64,000 bases of DNA from Pelagibacterales bacterium SAG-MED15. Lineage in GTDB: Bacteria; Pseudomonadota; Alphaproteobacteria; Pelagibacterales; Pelagibacteraceae. Positions within the stretch are counted from its first letter, which is position 1. Each line of letters begins with the position of its first letter. Of this stretch, positions 39,472 through 46,703 are shown piece by piece. The notes below the pieces were generated by a model, which searched no databases, was not told the DNA's origin, and saw only the letters and a list, made by a program, of their open reading frames with translations. The stretch is taken from the NCBI GenBank assembly GCA_014654065.1, contig JACWDM010000003.1, positions 62,001 to 126,000 of the forward strand. The letters are read 5' to 3'. Both the position numbers and the translations under genes were made by a program.

Positions 39472-40485
39472 ATGCCCAAACTTAATGTTTTAATTGCTGG
39501 ATGTACTGGCTACATTGGAATTGAATTAGTGAAACTCTTGATCAAACATAAAAGAGTTACTATTAAATATCTTTGTGGAAGCTCATCAATTGGTAAAAAA
39601 ATTTCAAATTTTGATAATACAATCAAAAAAAAACTTCCAAAAATAATTAAATTCGACAAATCTAAATTAAAAGAAGTTGATGTTATTTTTACAGCTTTAC
39701 CAAATGGTGAAGCTCAAAAAATATCCAAATATCTACTTAAAAATAATATATTAATAGATATCGCTGCTGATTTTAGACTTACTGCTAATGAATATTTTAA
39801 GTGGTATAAGATTAAACATAAGGCTCCGATAAGCATTAAGAAAAGTATTTATTTATTACCAGAACTAAATGATAAAGATTTAAGTAAATATCAAATTATA
39901 GCCTGCCCAGGATGCTATCCAACATCGATATTGTTACCATTAAAACCATTAATTGAAAAAAAAATGATCAATTTTAGCAATATAGTTATAGACTCTAAAT
40001 CTGGGTATTCAGGTGCGGGTAGGGGTGTTCATAAAAAATATTATAAAAAAAACTTGAATGAGTCATTAAGTGCCTACGGTTTAAATAATCATAGACATAA
40101 CCCTGAAATAGAAAAAGAATTAAATAAATCAGCGAATAAAAAAATTTATTTTGATTTTACTCCTCATTTAACACCTATGTTTAGAGGTATCCTTACAACC
40201 ATTTATGTAGATATAAAAAAAAATATGAATAAGGATAAAGTTTTCAAATATTTAAAAAATTATTATAAAAATCAACCGTTCATAAAGATAATGAAAGATT
40301 CATTTTTGAGTACTAATGACGTAATAAATACAAATTTCTGCAATATATCTGTTTGTAATTCAAAAAATAAAAATAAACTGATAATTTTGTCTAGTATAGA
40401 TAATTTGATTAAGGGTGGGTCGGGCCAAGCAATTCAAAACATGAATAAAAAATTTAATTTTCCCGTTAAAATGGGCCTCATATGA
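39472..40485 (+). CDS. argC: N-acetyl-gamma-glutamyl-phosphate reductase
   Basis: Reduces N-acetylglutamyl phosphate in arginine synthesis. The 337 residues have a Rossmann start VLIAGCTGYIGIELVKLL, FTALPNGEAQ, LIDIAADFRL, and the catalytic Cys in IACPGCYPTSILLPL, then SKSGYSGAGRG and FTPHLTPMFRGI. The rpsI-argC adjacency is common in alphaproteobacteria. The stop overlaps a short lipoprotein gene (ATGA). Confidence 0.95.
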   Translation: MPKLNVLIAGCTGYIGIELVKLLIKHKRVTIKYLCGSSSIGKKISNFDNTIKKKLPKIIKFDKSKLKEVDVIFTALPNGEAQKISKYLLKNNILIDIAADFRLTANEYFKWYKIKHKAPISIKKSIYLLPELNDKDLSKYQIIACPGCYPTSILLPLKPLIEKKMINFSNIVIDSKSGYSGAGRGVHKKYYKKNLNESLSAYGLNNHRHNPEIEKELNKSANKKIYFDFTPHLTPMFRGILTTIYVDIKKNMNKDKVFKYLKNYYKNQPFIKIMKDSFLSTNDVINTNFCNISVCNSKNKNKLIILSSIDNLIKGGSGQAIQNMNKKFNFPVKMGLI

Positions 40486-40649
40486 GAGTATTGATTATAC
40501 TTTTAATTTTACTTACATCATGTAAATCTAATATAGAAACTTCAGATTCTTTTAACACTGAAAATTTGTATGATATGACGATTAATGAATATAAGGATAT
40601 GTTAATAAATTATAATAAAAATAAAGATTTTCCTAACATTGATAAATAA
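40482..40649 (+). CDS. Small predicted lipoprotein (55 residues)
   Basis: A short reading frame with ATGA overlap to argC and one base before hom. The protein starts MRVLIILLILLTSCKSN, a compact signal with lipobox LTSC, so Cys14 would be lipidated. About 41 polar residues follow, including NLYDMTINEYKDMLINYN and FPNIDK. No family is recognised. The tight coupling on both sides, the intact lipobox and the absence of any other explanation for these 168 bases support a real gene. Its position between two amino-acid biosynthesis genes says little about function. Confidence 0.7.
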   Translation: MRVLIILLILLTSCKSNIETSDSFNTENLYDMTINEYKDMLINYNKNKDFPNIDK

Positions 40650-40650
40650 A

Positions 40651-41937
40651 ATGAAAAAAAATTATAATGTAGCTATAGTAGGACTAGGTCAAGTTGGCTT
40701 ATATTTACATAATGAGTTACGAATAAAAAAAAAAGAAATAGAAATCAAAACTGGTAAAAAATTACAAATTGTTGCAATTTCTGCAAAAAGTATAAATAAA
40801 AAAAGGAAATATAAAATTAATAAAAAAATTTTTTATAAAAATCCTTTTGATATATTTAAAAAAAATATTGATATTTTAATAGAATGTATAGGTCTATCAG
40901 ATGGAGTTTCTAAATCTATTGTTGAAAGGGCATTAAAAAATAAAATTCATGTTATTACTCCAAATAAAGCTCTTATTTCAAAGCATGGAGATAAACTTTC
41001 AGAAATTGCTGAAAAAAACAAAGTCAATCTTGAGTATGAGGCATCTGTTGGTGGTGGAATTCCAATTCTAAGAACAATTAAGGAAGGACTCGCAACAAAT
41101 AGGATCTCAAAAGTCTATGGAATTTTAAATGGTACTTGCAATTATATACTCTCCGAAATGGAAAAAACGAGAGAAAGTTTTAAAGATGTCCTTAAAAAAG
41201 CACAGTTACTTGGATATGCAGAACCAGGTAATCCAAAATTAGATCTTAATGGTTATGATGCATTAGCAAAGGTCCGAATTTTATCAGCTTTGTCCTTTAA
41301 TAAGAAAATTTCAAATAACAATCCATTAATGGAAGGTATCGAAAATATAGAAAGTAAAGACTTTGAAATAGCAGAACAACTTGATTTAAAAATTAAACTT
41401 CTAGGTATAACAGAAATCATTGATAATAAATTATTTGAAAGAGTACATCCATGTCTTGTAAAAAATAATACTTATATTGCTAATGTTGGCGGTGTAATGA
41501 ACGCTGTAATTCTGGATGGTAAACCTATAGGTGAAAGTGTATTACAGGGTGAAGGTGCAGGGCCAGGTCCTACTTCATCAGCTTTAATGTCTGATTTATT
41601 GTCTATATTAAGAGGAAATATTAAATTTCCATTTGGTATATCCTCCAGTAAAAGAAAAAAAGTTCAGATATACGATGTGAATAATTATGTTAACTCTCTG
41701 TATTTAAGGTTTGAAGTTAAAGATAAACCCGGTGTCCTATCACAAATTACTAAACAATTGGCACGTTATAAAATATCCGTTCAAAGACTTATCCAAATAC
41801 CAGACAATGCTAAAAAAAAAGCATCTATAATTGTAATTACACATAATGTTAAAGAGTATTATTCAAAGAAGTGTGTTAGTTCTTTTAAATCAAATAAGAA
41901 TATTATTAAAAAACCTATAGTAATTAGGTTATTTTAA
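40651..41937 (+). CDS. hom: Homoserine dehydrogenase
   Basis: Reduces aspartate semialdehyde to homoserine, the branch toward threonine and methionine, and so supplies metY. From the ATG at 40651 it has 428 residues. Markers are NVAIVGLGQVGLYLH, VITPNKALISKHGDKLSEIAE, EASVGGGIPILRTIKEGL, GILNGTCNYILSEME and the substrate region GYAEPGNPKLDLNGYDALAKVRILS. A C-terminal ACT domain (about 350-425, RFEVKDKPGVLSQITKQL) suggests feedback control by an amino acid. An in-frame TTG at 40639 overlaps the lipoprotein gene and is unlikely. Confidence 0.95.
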   Translation: MKKNYNVAIVGLGQVGLYLHNELRIKKKEIEIKTGKKLQIVAISAKSINKKRKYKINKKIFYKNPFDIFKKNIDILIECIGLSDGVSKSIVERALKNKIHVITPNKALISKHGDKLSEIAEKNKVNLEYEASVGGGIPILRTIKEGLATNRISKVYGILNGTCNYILSEMEKTRESFKDVLKKAQLLGYAEPGNPKLDLNGYDALAKVRILSALSFNKKISNNNPLMEGIENIESKDFEIAEQLDLKIKLLGITEIIDNKLFERVHPCLVKNNTYIANVGGVMNAVILDGKPIGESVLQGEGAGPGPTSSALMSDLLSILRGNIKFPFGISSSKRKKVQIYDVNNYVNSLYLRFEVKDKPGVLSQITKQLARYKISVQRLIQIPDNAKKKASIIVITHNVKEYYSKKCVSSFKSNKNIIKKPIVIRLF

Positions 41938-42839
41938 TGGAAATCTACATAAAGCTTTTTGAGGTTATTTTTCCTGTTTTTTTTGTAATTGGTATTGGCT
42001 ATTACTTAGGTAAAAAGAACCCTAAAATAGATACTAAATTTATAACGAATTTTGCTGCTAATATAGGCACACCTGCAATGGTAATTTATGCAGTTACATC
42101 GACAGGGATAAATTTTGAGATATTTAGAGATTATTTTTGGTATTATTTATTAGCAATTTTAAGCTTTTCAGTTGTTGGTGTAATTAATCTGTATTTAATT
42201 AAAACTAAAGATATTGTTCGAGAATTACCACCACTTATTTTTCCAAATACTGGAAATATGGGCTTACCAATCTGTATGTTTGCATACGGATCTCAAGGAT
42301 TAGGAGTTTCTGCTTCTATTACATCTCTAATAATATTGATGCACTTTACCGTAGGTGTATTTCTAGCTGACAGAAAATTTAACCTTAATGTAATCATTAA
42401 AAACCCTCCGTTTTATGCAATTATTTTTTCAGCTATTATATTATTTTATGAAGTTGAGATGCCTGTCTTTGTTATCAATACTACCGAGTGGCTAATGTAC
42501 ACAACAATTTTTTTAATATTGATGTCATTAGGTATCGCCTTGACGAGACTTAAAGTTTTTTCTTTTAATAATGCCTTAATATCCTCATTTACAAGAATGT
42601 TTATAGGACCTTTGATTGGGATAGGGCTAATTATAATTTTTGATTTAAAAGGCTTTGCTGCAGGTGTTTTGCTAATTCAATGCTCAATGCCAAGTGCTGT
42701 TTTAAATTATCTAGTTGGGTCTATTTATTCGCCAAAAAAAGTTGTTGATAGTGTTGCAAGCACAATCGTTGTATCAACAATAATGTCATTTATTACCATT
42801 CCTATTGTAGTCTATTTTGCTTTAAGATACTTTTCTTAA
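41937..42839 (+). CDS. AEC family transporter (auxin efflux carrier-like)
   Basis: Inner-membrane protein of 300 residues with about ten hydrophobic segments arranged in two halves. Visible parts are the FPVFFVIGIGYYLGKKNP start, LIFPNTGNMGLPICMFAYG (the conserved N-x-G-N-x-G/P segment of the fold) and LLIQCSMPSAVLNYLVG. Bacterial members export or import small organic acids; the substrate is not readable here. It begins at the hom stop (TAATG) and is one base from the next transporter. Confidence 0.82.
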   Translation: MEIYIKLFEVIFPVFFVIGIGYYLGKKNPKIDTKFITNFAANIGTPAMVIYAVTSTGINFEIFRDYFWYYLLAILSFSVVGVINLYLIKTKDIVRELPPLIFPNTGNMGLPICMFAYGSQGLGVSASITSLIILMHFTVGVFLADRKFNLNVIIKNPPFYAIIFSAIILFYEVEMPVFVINTTEWLMYTTIFLILMSLGIALTRLKVFSFNNALISSFTRMFIGPLIGIGLIIIFDLKGFAAGVLLIQCSMPSAVLNYLVGSIYSPKKVVDSVASTIVVSTIMSFITIPIVVYFALRYFS

Positions 42840-43715
42840 ATGAAAGCTATTATACTTAACTTGTCCGCATGGGCTTTGTTACCCTTTATGGACGCCATAG
42901 CAAAATATCTTTCAGCGGAATTATCTTTTTTTCAAATAACCTGGGCAAGATATTTTTTTACAGTAGTCTGGACTTTACCTTTAATGTTTTTTTTTTTTAG
43001 GAAAACTTTAAAATTTTCCCAGAATTTAAAACTTCAAATAATACGTGGCTTAACATTATTTTTTGCAAATATTTGTTTTTTTTATTCAATTTCTATTATT
43101 TCAATGGCAAAAGCCTTAACACTTGCTTTTGTTGCTCCATTGATAACTACCGCTTTATCTCCTTTTTTTTTAAAAGAAAAAGTTGGTTTAAGAAGGTGGG
43201 CAGCAGTAATAGTTGGTTTTATTGGAAGTTTGATAGTAATTAGACCTGGATATTTAGATATAAATTTAGCTACAATAGCTGGTCTAGGAACAGGTTTTTT
43301 TTATGGAATTTATTTAGTTATTACTAGAAAATTACATTCGACCGATAGTCCATTGTTAACTTTATTATTAACTGGTGTAGTAGGGGCTGTAATTGCATCT
43401 TTCTTTGTTCCGGTTGTTTGGATAAGTCCCACTTTTAACCAATGGTTATGGTTAGGACTAATGGGTATATTTGCTTGTTTGGGTCATATCTGCTTAATAT
43501 ACTCCCTTAAATATGCTGATGCTTCAAAGTTAGCTCCTTTTGGTTACTTTGAGATATTGCCCAATATTATACTTGGTTACTTAATATTTAGTGATTTTCC
43601 TGATATTTGGACCTTTACTGGGTTAGTTGTTATCTGTCTATCTGGCTATTATGTGTTTAGAAGAGAAATAAGTTTATCATATATAAAGGGTAATAATAAC
43701 TTACATAAATATTAA
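42840..43715 (+). CDS. DMT superfamily (EamA) transporter
   Basis: Inner-membrane transporter of 291 residues with ten predicted membrane helices in two EamA repeats (about 1-130 and 145-280). The first has FFQITWARYFFTVVW and ALTLAFVAPLITTALSPFFLKEKVG; the second ends with the SKLAPFGYFEILPNIILGYLIFSDFPD pattern. Members export amino acids or metabolites. It follows the AEC gene directly and is the last gene before the non-coding accessory boundary. Confidence 0.85.
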   Translation: MKAIILNLSAWALLPFMDAIAKYLSAELSFFQITWARYFFTVVWTLPLMFFFFRKTLKFSQNLKLQIIRGLTLFFANICFFYSISIISMAKALTLAFVAPLITTALSPFFLKEKVGLRRWAAVIVGFIGSLIVIRPGYLDINLATIAGLGTGFFYGIYLVITRKLHSTDSPLLTLLLTGVVGAVIASFFVPVVWISPTFNQWLWLGLMGIFACLGHICLIYSLKYADASKLAPFGYFEILPNIILGYLIFSDFPDIWTFTGLVVICLSGYYVFRREISLSYIKGNNNLHKY

Positions 43716-44130
43716 TATTTTAAATTAATAAAGTGTTGTAAATTATTGTTTTTATTAAATATTTTAATTATAAAAAATATTTGTAAAAATCGTAAATTAA
43801 TAAATGAATTATAAAATAATAAAATAAAACAATGAAACATAAATATATGTGGAGTCAAAAAAGGTTAAAATACTTATAAAATTAAAAATAAAGTAGGATT
43901 TTGTAAACAAAACTAAAATTAATTCAAATTAAATTACCAATATAAGAGAATTTATCTCATTATAGATTAAAAAATAAATGAGAAATGCAATTATAGAATA
44001 TAGCCATTAAAAGCCCATAGAAGGGGCTTATTTAAGTATTTACCCTTATTAAGTACAACTGGAGGGCGAAAGTTAAAAAATAACAAATAATTTTTTTTAA
44101 AAGTTTAAAAAGTGTTTAAAATAGAGGCTT
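43716..44130. other. Non-coding AT-rich stretch with one GC hairpin
   Basis: A 415-base stretch with no convincing reading frame on either strand (the longest ATG frame seen is about 15 codons). It contains the inverted repeat TCTCATT/AATGAGA around 43954-43983. It also has a compact hairpin AAGCCC-atagaag-GGGCTT at 44011-44029, followed by A/T bases that could be a weak terminator, then GGAGGGCGAAAG and a run of eight T at about 44091. In a genome with such short gaps, a stretch this long is unusual and may hold an unrecognised RNA, but I cannot name one. Confidence 0.5.
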
Positions 44131-44400
44131 TTAGAGGATAAAACCCTCTTTTTTTAATAGTTTTTTCTTAGTTTTTGTGCCTCCAAATCCCGAGTATCCA
44201 CCCAAACCTCCGTCTGACCTAATTACTCTGTGGCAAGGTATTTTTGGTGCATATGGGTTTTTAGCACAAGCATTAGCTACAGCTCGAGCTGATTTTGGCT
44301 TATTTATAGCTATTGCCACTTGTTTATAAGTTTTGACCGTACCTTTAGGTATTGATTTTAAATAGTTCCAGACTTTAAGTTGAAATTTGGTACCCTTCAT
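44131..44400 (-). CDS. Minimal O6-alkylguanine-DNA alkyltransferase (C-terminal domain only)
   Basis: Suicide repair protein that removes alkyl groups from O6-guanine. Only the DNA-binding catalytic domain is present: 89 residues, against about 160-180 in Ogt/MGMT. The helix-turn-helix reads TVKTYKQVAIAINKP, the Arg finger is in ARAVANACAKNP, and the active-site motif is KIPCHRVIRSDGGLGGYSGG-like with Cys56. Because PCHR keeps the Cys, it differs from the alkyltransferase-like proteins with PWHR. The ATG lies directly after a T6 tract that ends a structured element. Confidence 0.85.
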   Translation of the reverse strand: MKGTKFQLKVWNYLKSIPKGTVKTYKQVAIAINKPKSARAVANACAKNPYAPKIPCHRVIRSDGGLGGYSGFGGTKTKKKLLKKEGFIL

Positions 44401-44583
44401 AAAAAACCCCTGTTTCCTTGCACTTTTTACGGTGCAAAGAACAGTAGTTTTGGCACGTCGTTGTAGGCGCTACCGCCATGCCTTCCGCCCCACAATTTTA
44501 GCGCTACTCCGCAGGACTTTCTGCCCCCTGAGCTTGGTCCTCTCGGCCTTTCCTCAGTCGGTCAGTTAAGGGTTGCCCCTTAA
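44401..44583 (-). ncRNA. GC-rich multi-hairpin element, candidate structured RNA or leader
   Basis: About 183 bases much richer in G/C than the surroundings, with several perfect or near-perfect stems. Positions on the plus strand are: TTAAGGG/CCCTTAA (44566-44572 with 44577-44583); CTGAG/CTCAG (44528-44532 with 44553-44557) enclosing GGTCC/GGCC closed by a GAGA loop on the minus strand; GCAG/CTGC (44511-44514 with 44521-44524); GTAGGCGCT/AGCGCTAC (44463-44471 with 44500-44507); and TTGCAC/GTGCAA with outer CTGTT/AACAG (44410-44444). Read on the minus strand, the last hairpin is followed by GGGG and six T directly before the alkyltransferase ATG, so it is either a small RNA with its terminator or a regulatory leader. 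It does not match RNase P, SRP, tmRNA or riboswitch classes I know. Confidence 0.6.
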
Positions 44584-44678
44584 TTCATTATTAGATTAAC
44601 AAATTACTTAGGTTGATAGTATCACTTTATTGTTGAATTTATTAAGTTTTTAACAAGTGTGAATAGTGGGGATAATTT
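44584..44678. other. AT-rich gap upstream of the structured element
   Basis: Ninety-five bases between the small membrane gene and the hairpin element. It should hold the minus-strand promoter of the element. Candidate boxes such as TTGTTA on the minus strand are present, but no well-spaced pair is convincing. Confidence 0.3.
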
Positions 44679-44843
44679 TTAGTCAATTAATAGCGCTATT
44701 AAAGCAACAAACAAGAATATGGTGCTAAATAATAGCGTAAGACTAATTTTTTTCTTATTTTTTTCATTCACAACTGGCCATTTAAAAAGGAGTATAAAAG
44801 CAATTATAAGTGTTAATATTGCAGGGACTAAATATTTAATCAT
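44679..44843 (-). CDS. Small membrane protein, 54 residues
   Basis: A complete ATG-to-TAA frame of 54 codons on the minus strand. The protein begins MIKYLVPAILTLIIAFILLF, then a charged turn (KWPVVNEKNKKK), then a second hydrophobic helix (ISLTLLFSTIFLFVALIALL) and ends LID. So it is two membrane helices joined by a basic loop. No family is recognised. It starts nine bases after the stop of a similar small membrane gene, so the two look like an operon. Confidence 0.6.
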   Translation of the reverse strand: MIKYLVPAILTLIIAFILLFKWPVVNEKNKKKISLTLLFSTIFLFVALIALLID

Positions 44844-44852
44844 ATGCTTAAT

Positions 44853-45029
44853 TTAGCGATAAAAAATAAGAATAAAATAACTAATTACAAATAAAATAGC
44901 CATGATAGATAAAAAAATAGTCTCAATACTTTTACCAGTTTTTTTGTATTGAATATAGCTAAGCAATATAAAACCTAATGATATTATAAAAAAAAATGAA
45001 GCTGGTATTTCACCGTCAATTGTACCCAT
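44853..45029 (-). CDS. Small membrane protein, 58 residues
   Basis: A complete ATG-to-TAA frame of 58 codons on the minus strand. After MGTIDGEIPA comes a helix SFFFIISLGFILLSYIQ, a basic turn YKKTGKSIE and a second helix TIFLSIMAILFVISYFILIF ending YR. The hairpin layout equals that of the downstream 54-residue gene. It is divergent from the tyrosine recombinase, with 79 bases between that hold the recombinase promoter and an inverted repeat. No homologue is recognised; function unknown. Confidence 0.6.
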   Translation of the reverse strand: MGTIDGEIPASFFFIISLGFILLSYIQYKKTGKSIETIFLSIMAILFVISYFILIFYR

Positions 45030-45048
45030 ATAATTTTAATTTAAACTA

Positions 45049-45077
45049 TTGACATTAAAAATCACCTAATATATAAT
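45049..45077 (+). promoter_or_regulatory. Perfect consensus sigma-70 promoter of the recombinase
   Basis: TTGACA (45049-45054), a 17-base spacer and TATAAT (45072-45077) match the housekeeping consensus at every position. Predicted transcription start is about 45084, inside the left arm of the inverted repeat at 45076-45104. This is the strongest promoter seen in the window. Confidence 0.75.
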
Positions 45078-45104
45078 TTCCGATAATTAATGGTTATCGG
45101 AAAT
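45076..45104. repeat. 11-7-11 inverted repeat, dif/lox-like core site candidate
   Basis: Arms ATTTCCGATAA (45076-45086) and TTATCGGAAAT (45094-45104) are perfect inverted repeats around the 7-base spacer TTAATGG. The arrangement, with ATAA and TTAT facing the spacer, is that of a tyrosine recombinase core. Compared with the E. coli dif arms GGTGCGCATAA and TTATGTTAAAT, 6 and 8 of 11 positions agree. It sits between the promoter and the ATG of a tyrosine recombinase. Alternatives are an operator for autoregulation or an RNA hairpin in the leader. Confidence 0.65.
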
Positions 45105-45108
45105 AAAT

Positions 45109-46023
45109 ATGAATGAACTAATAACAGACGTTAAAAGCTTAGAAATTGAAACTTTAAAAAACTTAAAGAACTCTAAAGCTAATAATACTTTAAGAGCTTA
45201 TCAATCAGACTTTAAAGATTTTTCAAGTTTCTGCACAAAAAATGGTTTTTCCTCAATGCCAACAGAACCAAAAATTATTGCGCTGTACATTACTAACCTG
45301 TCAAAAACATCAAAATTTAGTACTTTAAAACGAAGAATAGCCTCTATAAGCGTTATTCATAGGTTAAAAGGGCATTATCTTGATACTAAACATCCGATCA
45401 TAATGGAAAATTTACATGGGATTAAAAGAACCTTAGGTTCAAGACAGAAAGCAAAAAAACCTATATTAATCAATGATTTAAAATTAATTATTAGAGCTTT
45501 AGATGAAGAAAAAAAAGAGAAACTTAGAAATAGAGCATTGATATTAGTGGGATTTGCTGGTGGATTTAGAAGATCAGAACTAGTTAATTTGGAAAATGAT
45601 GATATTGAATTTGTTGATGAGGGAGTAAAGATACTCATTAAAAGATCAAAAACTGATCAATCTGGTGAAGGTATCATAAAAGCGATCCCCTACTTTGATA
45701 ATCAAGAATTTTGTCCAGTTATAGCTCTTAAGGAATACATGAAATCTAAGTCTGAAACTAAAAATAACAAAAAAATTTTTGAAATTTCGGATAAATCAGT
45801 AGCATTAATTATAAAAAGATACGTTGAAATAGCAGGTCTTGATCCATCTAGATATGCTGGTCACAGTTTAAGGTCAGGTTTTGCTACAACAGCTGCTGAA
45901 TTTGGTGCAGAAGAAAGAAACATTATGGCTATGACGGGACATAAAACTACTCAAATGGTTAGAAGATATATACAAGATGCAAATTTATTCAAAAACAATG
46001 CTTTAAATAAAGTAAAGATTTAA
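45109..46023 (+). CDS. Tyrosine recombinase (phage integrase/Xer-like)
   Basis: A 304-residue recombinase close in size to XerC/XerD. The N-terminal SAM-like core-binding domain (about 10-100) has SKANNTLRAYQSDFKDFSSFC. The catalytic domain has the full set: Arg154 in GGFRRSELVNL, Lys181 in RSKTDQ, His252 and Arg255 in GHSLRSGFAT, His278 in MTGHKT, and the nucleophile Tyr287 in RRYIQDA. Nothing is degenerate. It has its own consensus promoter and an 11-7-11 inverted repeat before its ATG, and ends with a 4-base overlap to a convergent methyltransferase gene. It could be an island integrase or a site-specific switch. Confidence 0.9.
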   Translation: MNELITDVKSLEIETLKNLKNSKANNTLRAYQSDFKDFSSFCTKNGFSSMPTEPKIIALYITNLSKTSKFSTLKRRIASISVIHRLKGHYLDTKHPIIMENLHGIKRTLGSRQKAKKPILINDLKLIIRALDEEKKEKLRNRALILVGFAGGFRRSELVNLENDDIEFVDEGVKILIKRSKTDQSGEGIIKAIPYFDNQEFCPVIALKEYMKSKSETKNNKKIFEISDKSVALIIKRYVEIAGLDPSRYAGHSLRSGFATTAAEFGAEERNIMAMTGHKTTQMVRRYIQDANLFKNNALNKVKI

Positions 46024-46703
46024 AAAAAATTAGAGATTAACTTTTTAATTTTATCAGCAAAAGTTTCTTTAAAATCTTGATTATAAAAATAATTCACACT
46101 CTCTCCCTTATTGATAAATGCAATGTTTTGATGAAAATAAATTGACTTTATATGCCCGTCAAAATCACTCTTTTTATAATAAGGACGATCATTTTTTTCG
46201 TAATTAATTGTGTCAGTTAGAGATTTTATAAAATACATTGATGATTTCTTTTTGTTAAGATTTATTCTTGAACCACCGTATCTAGGAAAATATGAAGTTT
46301 GGAGATCCTCAATGACATATATTCCATCATTATTAAGATAAGGAAATAAAAATTTAAAAGATGCAATTATATGTTTAGCTTGATGACTGCCATCATCAAT
46401 AATAATGTCAAATTTTTTATATTTATCGATAAGAGTTTTTAAAAAGTTTTTATCTGATTGATCACCTTGTAGAATTTCTGTGTTTTCTATTTTGAAATCT
46501 TTTTTATCAATATCAATTCCACATATATTAGCGTTAGTAAAATATTCACGCCAAATACGCAAACTATCACCCCCTTCTACACCAATTTCAAGCATATTTA
46601 TTTTCGAATTTTTTAAAGATGAAAAATACTTTTCATACAATTGAATAAAACCAGATATATTCTTATTTGAAGGATATTTTTTTCCAATTTCAATTAGGTT
46701 CAT
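46020..46703 (-). CDS. SAM-dependent methyltransferase of the surface-glycan block
   Basis: A 227-residue class I methyltransferase of the type seen with sugar and macrolide O-methylation. It reads MLEIGVEGGDSLRIWREYF (SAM motif I, about 36-54), ICGIDID, then DIIIDDGSHQAKHIIASFKFLFPYL and GIYVIEDLQTSYF. The DDGSH segment is typical of metal-dependent members such as MycE-like enzymes. Its place at the end of a glycosyltransferase operon suggests O-methylation of a surface sugar; that is inference. The start overlaps the GT11 gene by four bases. Confidence 0.78.
   Translation of the reverse strand: MNLIEIGKKYPSNKNISGFIQLYEKYFSSLKNSKINMLEIGVEGGDSLRIWREYFTNANICGIDIDKKDFKIENTEILQGDQSDKNFLKTLIDKYKKFDIIIDDGSHQAKHIIASFKFLFPYLNNDGIYVIEDLQTSYFPRYGGSRINLNKKKSSMYFIKSLTDTINYEKNDRPYYKKSDFDGHIKSIYFHQNIAFINKGESVNYFYNQDFKETFADKIKKLISNFF

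Noticed and set aside
44535..44560. CUGAGGA on the minus strand, resembling a hammerhead ribozyme core
   Set aside because: No matching GAAA with a closing G-C stem II and no cleavage triplet in the right place.
44387..44569. 60-residue plus-strand frame rich in Arg and Cys
   Set aside because: It runs across the hairpin element; composition is unlike the other proteins of the window and the stems explain the sequence better.
44401..44583. RNase P RNA, SRP RNA or tmRNA for the hairpin element
   Set aside because: Too short for RNase P and without its conserved blocks; no SRP loop GGAAG-AGCAG; no tag frame or T-arm for tmRNA.
45784..45794. A second copy of the site arm (ATTTCGGATAA, one mismatch) inside the recombinase gene
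   Set aside because: No partner arm at the right distance, so probably chance.
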